A stretch of DNA of 64,000 nt from Anabas testudineus (taxonomy: Eukaryota; Chordata; Actinopteri; Anabantiformes; Anabantidae): positions 6,797,831 to 6,861,830 of the forward strand of contig NC_046615.1 in the NCBI RefSeq assembly GCF_900324465.2. Reading direction: 5' to 3'. A program made the translations under genes and the position numbers. Positions 14,750-25,711 of the stretch are shown here, piece by piece. The notes under the pieces were generated by a model that saw only the letters and a list, made by a program, of their open reading frames with translations, did no database searches and was not told where the DNA came from. Numbering within the stretch: the stretch's first letter is position 1; each line of letters begins with the position of its first letter.

Positions 14750-17229
14750 CAAGACTGTTGAGTCATCTGTCATGTGCATGTCTTTTTCAGGAGATGGCCA
14801 GAATGAGAGAGAGAGGACTAAGATAAAAAGGCAGATAGAAGAAGAGCTGAGACAACTGGAAGATGAAATCTCTGCCTGTAAGTACACACACACACACACA
14901 CACACTCAAAAGTCAGGTCTCATCTCTTTGATTTGTGGAGTAAAGGCTCTATAATCATTCAGATATAACAACAATTAAACAATAACAATTTCTCTTAATT
15001 GATTAATAAAGTTTTTCAATACTTGAATCTTGTATGTAAAAATTATAATATTATATAATAATATTATATTAATTATTAATATAAAACCACTTCAAAAACA
15101 TTGTATGCTTCAGTCTCCATTTCATAACAACTACTGACTAAATGAGATATTTTAACATCAAGAACTTAAACTTTGCAAAAGTATTCACACCCTTTTCACA
15201 CTCCAGACTGTAGTCTGGTGCATCCTGTTTATTTTCATTATCCTGTAGATGTGTCTAGCACTTGACTAGTCCACCTGTGGCAAATTGAACTCCCTGGATG
15301 TACACAGCTGTGTGTGTGAGTGTGAGTGTAGAAGTTCACAATAAATGTTGACTTTAATTAGGTACAGTTTCTGTGAAATGAAAGATGTCTGGGATATTAT
15401 AATCTGATATATTAAGTCTCTTAATGTCTGAAATGTCTGTATTTGTCAGAAATGTATGAGTCATCATTGTTGTGCCTGACTGTGCATTGGATTTTATAAG
15501 GTGCTGTCTTAGAACGTGATGTTTTTCTGCAGTGTCACCATTCTGCGTATTTGATTGGATTTTTTTCTGGCAACGCAGTTCGTTCCTACACACGAGCTCC
15601 ACTTCCTGTCTAACATGTCATTCTGTCCTGTGGTCTGTGTGTTTACAGCCGCTTCTGCCACAGGTATCGACTACCACGCATCTCCAGTATTCAGCCCCGC
15701 CAACCCAGATACCTCTGTTGAAGACTGCCTTGCTGCGATGGGAGACCAGGTGGCCAGAGAGCTTGATGCACACCTGACGACAGCAGTACACACGCTCCTT
15801 GCAGGGTCAGTTTTGTGACTGTAAAATATGTCCCACAATCTCAAAGGCATGACAGAGTCAACGTTTCTGTTAGCATAGCTCACTCTGCTCCTGATTGAAC
15901 TTTTAAACTTTACTCAAGTTATTAAAAAAAAAAAAAAAAAAAAAAAAAGCAGCATTGCGTGAAACAGTTTGAAAGCTCTGTTTGATTTTGAATGTGTTAA
16001 GACTGGAAGTAGAATAAGCACAACAATCTAACTGAATGTAATTAAAAATATAAATATACTAGTATATTTATTAGAAATTTGAAACAGTTTACAGTGCATG
16101 ACAGAGATATTAATTTCATAGCTTATTTACGAATCCTATAAATCTACATCTTAGACCTCCCTTATTAACACAGTCCATAAAGTTTTCGCTTATTGTGTTA
16201 CGCATAAAGACACTCACACAGTCATACTAAATCACTTGTGCAGACAACTTTAAAAATACAACAGTCACTAATGTTCATAGTCAATATGTTGGCTCTTTTG
16301 CACTGCATTGAAAATATGTACATCTTCCTTAGTTTTTGCGAGGCAGATAATGAAAAGGAAATAAAACTATTTTAAACTTTTCACATTGCACAGAACCTAT
16401 TCAACGTCAATCAGAAAGAAGTTAGAAGGTACACATGGAGACATTGGTTTTAATGTGTCTATTTCCAGTACATTTAAGTATTTGCTAAACAGCTATATTG
16501 TATATCAATTGTTATGTATACAATATACTATACTACTAATATAATACTCTGAACCTGCCTATGTTTGTTTCAGGCCTCTGGACTACCAGAAATTCAGAGA
16601 CACAACACTGGTTCTCTCAACACACACACAGGGGGGCTGGAGCAAGGTGAACTAGCCATGATTATTACTTGTCCTCCTAATTTAATATTTATATTTTCAC
16701 ATATTTATTACCTCTGTCCTCTTACTTCTGCTCCGCTCTTCCAGGTGCTAGTGCCCTTGGTGCTGCTTCAGGCTTTACAGAGTGAGGGGCAGCCCTTGAG
16801 TACCCTGTTGCAAATGGGGGTACGCTTACTAGAAGAGGATGAATCTGACTACATCCTGCAGCAAGGGGGATGGGTGAGTTTTTTTTAAATCCATAAAACA
16901 ACTTACTAAATGCCTTGCTGCAATAGGGCTAAATGTTATGCAAAACTGGGCAGAGGTAGCTTGGATAAAACGGAAGTGAGATCTAGGATTTGCACCATGC
17001 TCAGAAATAGATATATTTGGACAGGTCTCCAAATGGCCACATGAGGGCATCAGTGATCTAGCAGTAAAGAGGATTCAGTCCTGGAGTCCATGTCTCCTAT
17101 GTGATCTACAACTATCATATAAACTTACACACAATATCTACACAGTATTGGAATAAGTAAGTATATATTGCTGTATACACGTACATACATATGTGTAATT
17201 TTCATAAATAACTTTTATGCACTAGTTTT

Positions 17230-17270
<41 letters not shown>

Positions 17271-20200
17271 TATTATTTATTCATAGAAATGGTTTTATGT
17301 CAGAATCAAGGCTAATGGTCTAACTTTGACTTTGTAACACATTTCTACAACATCAGCCTTATGACAACATTCAGTCATGGTTTAGACCACACATTTAGTT
17401 GTGTTTCTGTAGCTTTTTGCTATTAATAAAAGGTCATTATTATTTGAATGTTAAATCTGACAATGCACTTCTTCGCACATCAGCTTCAATACTTGTAGTT
17501 GAGCTGTGCATGTTGTGACTGATCTGTCCTCAGGCAAGAACATCCTGAAAAACAAACCCCAGTGTGGTGGTGTTTTTAGTGCGTTCAGACGAAGGGATAG
17601 CAGGAATATGTCTTCTCTGTTTCTATGTTTTATATGCAGCTTTTACAGCTGCGAATTTTCTCATGTCTTATTTAGTTTTATTGTTCCAGTGTTGATATTA
17701 ACAAAGCTTTAGTTCTTTAATGTTGTAGTGATAAGATAACATAAAGAGATATGTCTTAGTCTCTTTATTAGAAAATAGAGGAAATATCTACACAGTATAA
17801 AAAAAATTCAGAAATATTTTAGAAAACAGCTTCTGTAGGCTAAAGTGACAAATATTGAGTGTGACCACTGTAGAGCCAGACCTGTTAAAATCTGTGAGAA
17901 GTTTCTCAGAGTGTCTCCTTTGAGAGGCCAGGAGAAATCCAGAAAAATATATAGAAGTGGAACATGGCGTCGCAGATGGCTCACTGGGAACCAGGTCATG
18001 GTGACGATGCTGCTCTGGTCATCATTATCTCATAGCTCTGCCTCTTGGTTTTCCTGTAAAGTAACACGAATGCATGTGTTATGTCACGGGATGAATGGAT
18101 GACAGGCTAAAGGAGGATAAGCAATGGAGGGATGAAGAGAAAGCAGAAAGCAGGGAGAGAGAGAGAATATATAATGAGTCTAGTGTTAGGAAGGGATGGA
18201 ACACGAAGGAGGGAACGGGGCGAGAGATGAGGGAGAAAAGGGGTGGGCATGTCGAGGCAGCGTGAGCAAAGTGAAATCTCCATTAGTTTGACAGCTGCCT
18301 GCGTGCACACTTCTCTTGAACTAGCCCTCCACCTCCACTCCATCTCTACAACCCTCGTTTTTGACTCCATTGGAGTGTAAGCCACTGGTTTTCAAGACTT
18401 CACGTCGAGGTAGGATGCTTTTCTTTGGCATGTAGAATACGGTGAACTCAGTTCAGTGAACAACAGTGACTAGGCAATGAAAAACTGGTAGCCAAATACA
18501 TCTTTGCTGACACTGTTCCCAGCTCTTGTTAATGTTTAATTGTTGCTTGTAAATAGCATGCATTTGTTGACTTTATTATAGCAGAGTGATCTCAGTCTGT
18601 GAAAAGGTGAATATATTGAGCAGATCTCAGAAAATAGAAGTACTTACTGCTAATAAATGCATATCATCAACATTTTTTAAATAAAAGGATACGATCTAAA
18701 GAAATTATATGTTTTACTCATATATATCTAATTAATTTCTTCTTCCTTTAAATTGAATCACACAAAAAAGTCTGGTAATTGGTAATGCTACTTTGGAATG
18801 TTATTATTCAAACTGTCCTGTCCTCTTCCAGGACATGACCACGCTAGGTTTGGGTGCCTCTCATAATGCTTTTGTTAGTTACATCTGAATACAATAAGGA
18901 TCATTATGACCTAATATGATGTACACTTCATTTGGCAGGAACAAAACCAGCGGCCCTTGTATAGGGCATAGTCGGTGGGGGGGAGGTGTGGGCAGTGGAA
19001 ATGACTGGGGAGGGACGAGTGGGGAGACGAGCAAAAAAATATGGCCTATAGTCTGCTTGCTTGCGTGCGTGCTGTTGTTGGCAGTTTAGGGAATCAGCTG
19101 TTTCCTTCTGACATCCCATGCACGGGAATCTGAGTGTGCACATCAGCCATTTCATATCACAGTCTTAGTGAATGTGATGTAATAGGACTCTTGAGATTTA
19201 AAAGTGGCACACTGAAAATTGCACCTGACCTCTTGGCAGACATACATTATTTTACTGCAGTATATTTGAAAGCATGTTGATAGTCAAAGCAGCATATCTT
19301 CAAAAGCAATAAAACATCTTCAACAAACCTCCACTTTTCATATAGTCAGTGTCTGGTGCTGTAAGGGTTCCAGCCTGGCCTGAGTCGGGGCACGTCACAT
19401 TGCTGTACAGTGTAACAGTGCTCACCCGTGTTGCGTAAGCACCCTCTTGGTCAGCTCCAGGGTCTAACATTGTGCATCACTGTGCTACTGCATTAATGTG
19501 CCACTGGACAGGATTGGAGAGTCCTGTGCAGGCGGCGTTGAAAACCCCAAAATAACTCTCATAATCCTTTGAAAACATCATCACCAGGGGGTTGTCTGGC
19601 CCACTTGTAGCTCACTAAAAACTTGCTGCAGCACAACATAGTGGCTGACTGCCAAGGTTCAGACAGGTCACACTTCCATTTCACTCAGCCTCTGTCGCTC
19701 CACGGGTCTCAGTACTGTCGCAACGCTGTTAATGGATAAAAACAAAATGCGTAGCTGCACCCAACAAGAGACTGTTGCATCAGTTCAAAAAGATATTTTA
19801 TAATTCAGGCAACTGTATCGGTGATACAGTAGGTGTCTGTGTAGTGTATGATCATATAGTGTCATAAAATATGAATAACTTAGATGCTCTAACAGTCCCC
19901 TCTCAGTCCTGGGTTTAATTCAACTTAGTCAGCTACTCTGTGACCTTTTGCAGACCTTGTCAAATAGGAACAGTGATGATCTAACGCCTTTAAAAGTGCA
20001 GAGTGCAGAGAAGTCAGTGAACATTACATCGATCAAAATAATCCCAAAACACTGGTCACGCCCAGTATTGGACACTAAAAGAGTTTTTATCTTTTTTAAT
20101 ATTTTGTTGATGCATGGCTTTTTTTTAACAACTTAGATCTAATGTTTGGATTTGCAGCAGGATGCAGCAGGTTGACAGTATGTGGCAGTAATGTGGCGAT

Positions 20201-23200
20201 GTAGCAAGTACTTGATGTTGCCACAAAAATGTAGCAGCTCTTTTCCTTCTCCTGGATAGCTTCTTGTGCACAGTGTCTATGTTTCTCTGCACTCCTTTGA
20301 TATAGTGCTTTATAGCAGGGCAGTGTAATGTTATATTGCAGTGAAGTAACTCAGCAAGAGGGAAAATCTAAAGCAGTAACAGGTACGTTGTAGACACTTG
20401 GCTTGACAGGAATTGGTTTGTATAGTGTATGTTTGTCTTGGGGCAAGGGTGGGGAACTGTGGAACATGCCTGCCAAGAGATCAACTCCTAAAAGGTTAGT
20501 ACGTATCCCTGAGTCAGCCGTGTTAGAGGACAAGTCTCTGGATTGCACCTTGTTAGTCAGTGGGTTTTACAACTCACATACTTTTACAGTTGGTGCTTGT
20601 GTTTTACAGTTGGTTTTCCTTAATTCTCACTATATCCATCTGCGTAACTTGCTATTAAGGTTCCATGGCAGTTCATATTTTGGATGTGCGAGGCTGCTGT
20701 AGAGAAGAATTGATTATTATTGTTTCGGAGCACCACATGGCGACCCCCGTTCTGCTGTGTCTCGCTGATGGAGAGGCTGCATGCTGAGGGTTAGGGTTTT
20801 TGTGAAACACTCTGGCTCTCCTACATGCAAATCAGCTTATGGAGAAAGCAAATGTTGGATAACGATGGAACGCTGCTAGATTTAATCTCTCTCATGCTTC
20901 CCAGAATGCAGCTGCTGTGCATGACAATGCGAGTGTCCTTGTAAGGAAAATAACCTTCATGGCATGAGCATGTCATTAAAAAAAATCATGTTTACACAGG
21001 ACACGTGTACTTTACATACTGAATTAAAGAAGATATGTGGAGAAGATGCAAATGAGAGGTCAGGGACACTGTTAACAATGTAATGACATCATGTTTTCAA
21101 AGCTTCCTTGGCAGCTGGTCTCTACTGTCAGAACCTTACTGTCTGCGGTGGACACAAACATTCACCCTCCCTTTTGGATAAACTCTCTGTGCTCAGTGTC
21201 TGTTTGAGTCTTGTCTGTTCAAGTCACACCTACGTGACACGCACAGCAAAACAACACAGCACCCAGCTCACGGTGGAGCCAAATTTAACTTCAGCTCAGT
21301 TCAGCTTGGTTAACTATCTGTAAACTCTGAGGGGTGTTTATCATACACCCATCGCTAACTCTGCACTTTTTTGCCCATCATCTGCTGAATGCACCTGCTC
21401 AGGCAGATGTTTTACCATTTCTGCTGTGCCAGTGATGTGTTTCTTTGGTCTGTCATTCAAACCACTTCTGTACAAAGCAAAAAATCTCAACTGCTATTGG
21501 ACGGATGGCATTGAAATTTTGCATAGAAAATCATGGTCCCTGGAGGGTGAGTTTTACTGACTTTGGTGATTTTTGCATTTTTCTCTGATTTAAACAAATA
21601 TTGAATGGATTACCATGAAATGTAGCATTTGAACTAATATTCATACACTGTGTTTAGTTCCAACTAGCAAATTGTTAGCAGGATAGCAGCTATTGAACAC
21701 AGCCACCACGTAATTAATAATCCCCCAAAACAAGACTACTACATGAACTACATTGACTACTATAAAAAACTTAACAGTGTGTGAATCTGTTGCCAGTCCA
21801 GTCAGGAAATATTAAATGATAGTAGAGAACAGGCTGGACTGGGAGGATACAAGGTAATGCATATTGCAAGGCACGCAACGCAAACCAACTTAAATGAATT
21901 TGACCTTTTCATTATGTTGAAGAAAGGTGTGTATTCATTTCAGAAAATGCTGTTCACTTAAATGGATTTAGTTTGAGTGAACTGACCTGTGTGTCAGTTA
22001 TTCACACCAGCATGATCAAATGATATCTATGTTATATAAAGTGAGAGAGCATCATGTTCCAGTGTTGGGGACCGGCTGTACACCACTAGGTGGCATAAAA
22101 TCCTTACTCAAAGCATTTAAATGGTTCAATGCTAAATTTTACACTTCTGTAACCTTGTGCTCATCTAAACCCAGAAATGTGATAAGTTACTGGTAGTTTA
22201 CGTGCCATTATTTGATTGATTGATTACTGTGGCTGTTTTTCACCTGTGTTGCTAAAAAAGACTCTGTGATACAGAGTTTAATTTTTGGATTTTCACGAGT
22301 GAAATTATCCTCCACAATGTCTCATGCACAGAGCAAACTAACAATGATATCCAGTATACTCTATTATCAACCCAGTTTGCTTTACTTGTTCTACTTAATG
22401 TTCATATAGTGTCCCTTCCTGTCTGTCTACCACAGAAAGAGATATTCACGCTTGTGTCAGAGGAGGAGCGAGGTGTGACCATAGCTGAAGACAGCAACGA
22501 CATTTACATCTTGTCAGGGGAGCAGCATCCAGACCAGCTTAGCCCTCCTTCATCACTGCTCTGCACTGGAGACACCAGCAGTGAGCAGAGTTCTTGGCAG
22601 ACAGAAAGCTTACCTGTGTCGCTGGCCGGCCACGAGTCTTGGGCACAGGTTGGTGCGATGGACCCCGAAGATATCAAGAGCCTGGACAGCAACGAAGGTG
22701 TGGCTCTGGCTGAGGAGCGCAGTGAAAACAACTCCTCAAACTCAGACATTGTCCACGTGGAGCGCGAAGAGGCAGAGTTGCTGGAAGAAGGCGCAGAGGT
22801 TGCAGCAATAGAAGAGAGCATGATGAGCGTTTTAGGTACAGAGAGTGAGCTAGCTGAGCTTAGGGAGGAATTCAGGGACCAGACTCCACCTGTTCCATCC
22901 CTATCCGAGGAAGACTCCACAGCTCCGGCCTCCTTGATTTCTACAGAGGAACCAGTTGTAATAGAGACACCTGCAAGCGTGTCAGCAGAGCCCTCCCTTA
23001 TCTCCTCAGAGCCAGAGCTGCTTCCTCCGACCCCAGAAGCTGCTCCCCTCCCACCTGCTAAGACAGAAGCTGCATTATCTTCAACTGTCCCTGCTGTAGA
23101 ACCAGAGCCTGATCCAGAAGTACTTGCTGCCACTGCCCCAGTGCCTGCTGAGATGGCACCTCCATCTCTAGCCAATGAAAGCCCCACAGCACCAGCAGAG

Positions 23201-23470
23201 CCTGAAGCCACCTCAGAACCAGCTGTGGAACCAGAACCTGTCACAGTGCCTCTCCAGCCAGAACTAGAGACTGTGGCAGAGCCAGCTGCAGCCCCACTGG
23301 CTGCATCCTCGGTGTCAACGCCTGTACAGGCCCCTGTAGATGTTCCAGCTGAGGAGCCTCCAGTACAGCGGGAGCCAGCATCAGAGCTCCCACCACTGCT
23401 CTATGGAGGGGCTGTGCTGGTGGCCCTAGCTGCTGTATTAGCAGTGGTCCTAAGATACATGAGGAAATAG
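11573..23470 (+). CDS. bcl2l13: Bcl-2-like protein 13 (Bcl-rambo), mitophagy receptor
   Basis: Outer mitochondrial membrane protein of the Bcl-2 family that promotes mitochondrial fragmentation and recruits LC3 for mitophagy. Coding exons are 11573-11714, 14791-14877, 15649-15805, 16574-16646, 16745-16873 and 22436-23470 (stop TAG). A non-coding first exon ends at 10540, and exon 2 begins at 11522. The product is 540 aa (human 485). The Bcl-2 fold comes from exons 2-6, with [16 protein letters not shown] near residue 20 and QQGGW at about 192-196. The last exon encodes a long acidic, Pro/Ala/Glu-rich tail with a conserved block ([26 protein letters not shown]). It carries an LC3-interacting motif WAQV at 265-268, where human has WQQI, and a C-terminal membrane anchor at about 517-540 followed by R-K. 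The tail is longer than in human because of Pro-Ala-Glu expansion. Confidence 0.94.
12306..12327. repeat. (GT)n microsatellite
   Basis: A pure GT run of about 11 units in a bcl2l13 intron. Confidence 0.85.
13435..13510 (+). repeat. fish interspersed repeat fragment
   Basis: The segment with 'gtttaaccaggtagaagtct' followed by 'actggggactcaaa' resembles a widespread fish repeat ('ttaaaccaggtaagtcccattgaga...'). It lies in the first large bcl2l13 intron. The family name is not known to me. Confidence 0.35.
14055..14479 (+). mobile_element. Tc1-like DNA transposon remnant, left end missing
   Basis: The right end reads, in reverse complement, CAGTGGCAAGAAAAAGTATG and then GTGAACCTTTTG, and is followed by a TA target dinucleotide at 14480-14481. 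The inside resembles a Tc1/mariner transposase gene (text like 'ccaagaagtgggcggccagt' and 'tatttggaaagaacacacag'). It is interrupted and lacks the first part and the left terminal repeat. It lies in the intron before bcl2l13 exon 3. The terminal repeat matches the copy at 46215-46940, so both belong to one subfamily. Confidence 0.75.
14721..14749. repeat. (GA)n microsatellite
   Basis: A GA run of about 14 units lying 42 bp upstream of bcl2l13 exon 3. Confidence 0.9.
14884..14905. repeat. (CA)n microsatellite
   Basis: A CA run directly after the donor of bcl2l13 exon 3 (donor at 14878). Confidence 0.9.
15165..15310 (+). mobile_element. Tc1/mariner-type terminal fragment
   Basis: The text AACTTTGCAAAAGTATTCAC followed by ACCC, and then 'tagtccacctgtggcaaatt', resembles the end of another fish Tc1-like family ('...gcaaaagtattca...ccacctgtggtaaattcaa'). 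Only about 150 bp remains, with no transposase and no opposite end. It lies in a bcl2l13 intron. Confidence 0.5.
15924..15948. repeat. poly(A) run
   Basis: About 25 A residues in a bcl2l13 intron. They could be the tail of an old retroposed copy, but nothing recognisable precedes them. Confidence 0.7.
17232..17266. repeat. (ATT)n microsatellite
   Basis: About 11 units of ATT in the large bcl2l13 intron. Confidence 0.9.
21480..21690 (+). repeat. dispersed fish repeat copy
   Basis: The text 'tattggacggatggcattga', then 'gactttggtgatttttgcat', 'gaatggattaccatgaaatg' and 'agcaaattgttagcaggata' follows a consensus I know as very common in percomorph introns ('ctattggacggattgccatgaaatttt...'). 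The family cannot be assigned from sequence alone. The copy is diverged. Confidence 0.5.
22083..22095 (+). promoter_or_regulatory. CTCF-like consensus site
   Basis: CCACTAGGTGGCA fits the core CTCF consensus CCASYAGRKGGCA at every position. It lies in the bcl2l13 intron, 340 bp before the last exon. A motif match alone does not show occupancy. Confidence 0.4.
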
Positions 23471-25711
23471 TAAAAGTATCTTTCTCAGGAGAGCAACATT
23501 AAGATAAAAATAAATATATTGGTACACACATGGCAAGACTCTCCTTACAAACTATACTGGATTTATCAAATATTTAATAATGATTTAATTTTTTTAATGA
23601 AAAGTTTCAAATCAGTGAAAATGATCCCAGCAGACCAAAATCTCACCTTATCCTCTACCTTTCCACTGAGAGAGACCTGACTGGATCACTCCACCGGGTA
23701 CAGACACAGAAAGGTCAAAGCATACACTCCTTATATTCAGTTTCCCCTCTTCCGCAGTCCTTTTGAGTTCATGTGCATCTTATATATGTTTCAGTTGTTA
23801 AAACCCCAGCTATTCATCTGTTAGATTGGAAAGTATGTGGACTTTATTTCTTCTCCTGCTAGTTTTGGTTTCATTTGTGTCCGTGGCTTTTTTGTTTGGA
23901 TTGTAGTGGGTGTAGGATATAGTGAAAATATGGAAATTAAACCAATAAATAGATTTTTATTTGTCAGTCTGAAACCACTTATGACACGACATTTTAAATA
24001 TTTCTTCTTTTTTAATATTGCACACAGGATTAACATACATAACTTTAGATTCAACATGTTTTTGCTTTTGTGAAGTTATTGTTCCCAAGGACTGATGTAA
24101 GTATTTAAGTTTAAGTTATAGTAGTAAAGGTGCATTGCACACTTACTGTAAGTCCCACATCATTATTTTCCACCTTCAGTGTGTAAAATCTGAATATTCT
24201 GCAAAAGCCCAGTATAGCTCATTAGGTCTCTATATGAATTCTTGTTGAAAAGGGTTTTCCAACTAAATTCATATAAGTATGGTATCTTCCAGTATTAAGA
24301 TATTTGATCTTTTGAATTAGTTACATAAACGTATTTGTGTTAAGTACATTTTTTTTGCATTATTTCAACAGAAGATGTGAGCCATGGCCCAAGCTTACTG
24401 TGCCAATGTGTGGAGTACTACTCCAGATAAGAAGGGAAATCTGAAAATGACACATTATTTCTCTTTACATGTTCCCTTTTTAGTAAAAATGTATTTCAGC
24501 TCCACTCCCCCTGACAGTAACCTATTTTTTTTCTGCAGTTAATTTCTTCTGTCTTCTGACAGGTGCCTTTAGTTTGTTACTGTTTTGCATTGTCCCCTTT
24601 TCAACCGTTACTAGTTCACTGCTTATAAAAGTACCTGATTCACTGCTCTGATATGTGGACCTGTCCCAGTGACTGTGTTTATAATTAGGACATCAACTCC
24701 ATACCCTCCTTGAGACGAACGTATGGTTTTAAAGCCAACAACAGGTTCTTCAGCGACAATCAAAACAGCATCAACCTGTTTGTAAAATGCTATTATAAGC
24801 ATGTGATTTCAAAGAAACTGAAATGAAAAGGTTTATACTTACATTCGCAACCTGCTGTGTTGCTATGAAATGTTTTTGCATGAATTTAGTTAGACTGTCC
24901 CCTGGGACTGCCTCACATTCAACTACCGAAGTAGTTTTCAGTCTTAATGGGAACCTGTTATTAAGGTTGTCAGATTTGTCAGGAAAATTTGATTTAAAAA
25001 GATGACAAGTTATTTGTTGCTGACTTGCTATTATTTGTGTATCACCATAAAAAACCATGAATGGCTGTTACGTGACACTGGATAAATACCATGCTCTCTG
25101 GCATGGAAACATGCTTTCCATTTGTCTGAGTATTACACATTAGCACATTGTTTTACACTTGCATTCAAAAGGAGACTGCTAAAGTATGGATCAGGATAGA
25201 TGACAAAAAGGTCCCAAACATGACACTTTTTACCTTAAGTTTCCTACAGTACTATGTCTAAAATGAGAATAAAGATTCAACTACTTAAAAACCTTTTTGT
25301 GGCGTTTAAGTCTGTACATTTTAGTTTATTATTCCCAGAGATTAAATAATAAAATCTTAATGTCTGCTGTAGGAGAAAATTATTTATTTCAGTAACATCA
25401 ACATAAATCCTGTAGGGCAGAGTGCATATACATTTATAACAAAGGCAGAAATAAATCACGTATTTTAAGTGTAAAATAAAAAGTTTTTTTTTAAAGCAAG
25501 AGTAAACAGTACATATAAATTAATGGTAAGAATCAACCTTCATTTCCCATTTTGTAAACTATAAATCATTTGAAAAGTGTATGTTGCTGCTGTGAAGTCA
25601 ACAAAACGTCTTTTGTGGTTGAGTGGTCAGGAGGAGCAGATGCCAGTTTCAGATTCAGCTGTCTTCCCACCACAAAATTCTCTGTTATTTTATCTTTGTC
25701 TGCAGCTCAAG
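23471..25711. other. 3' UTRs of bcl2l13 and bid, tail to tail
   Basis: There is no coding exon here. bcl2l13 has a candidate AATAAA at 25268-25273, giving a 3' UTR of about 1.8 kb. bid, on the other strand, has candidate signals (TTTATT on the + strand) at 25325-25330 and 25383-25388. The two transcripts therefore end within roughly 100 bp of each other. The rest is AT-rich with no repeat I could name. Confidence 0.5.

Larger units (their letters stand above)
16874..22435 (+). other. 5.6-kb bcl2l13 intron
   Basis: The longest intron in the window, between exons 6 and 7 of bcl2l13. It holds a (TTA)n run, a purine-rich stretch near 18115-18245, a fish repeat near 21480-21690 and a CTCF-like consensus at 22083-22095. 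No exon with plausible splice signals and conserved protein was seen. Confidence 0.6.

Noticed and set aside
15532-15818. overlapping open frames around 15.5-15.8 kb
   Set aside because: Only the frame entered by the acceptor at 15649 continues the Bcl-rambo protein; the others run through intron.
20739-20790. ATG in a good start context in the bcl2l13 intron
   Set aside because: The frame stops after 16 codons and has no donor leading into the next exon in phase. Probably chance.
20785-20800. telomere-like text (gggttaggg)
   Set aside because: A single unit only; this is not a telomeric tract.
22504-23244. 246-codon open frame on the reverse strand
   Set aside because: It is the mirror of the Pro/Ala/Glu-rich last exon of bcl2l13. 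Its Ser/Gly/Ala-rich product comes from codon bias, and it has no known domain.
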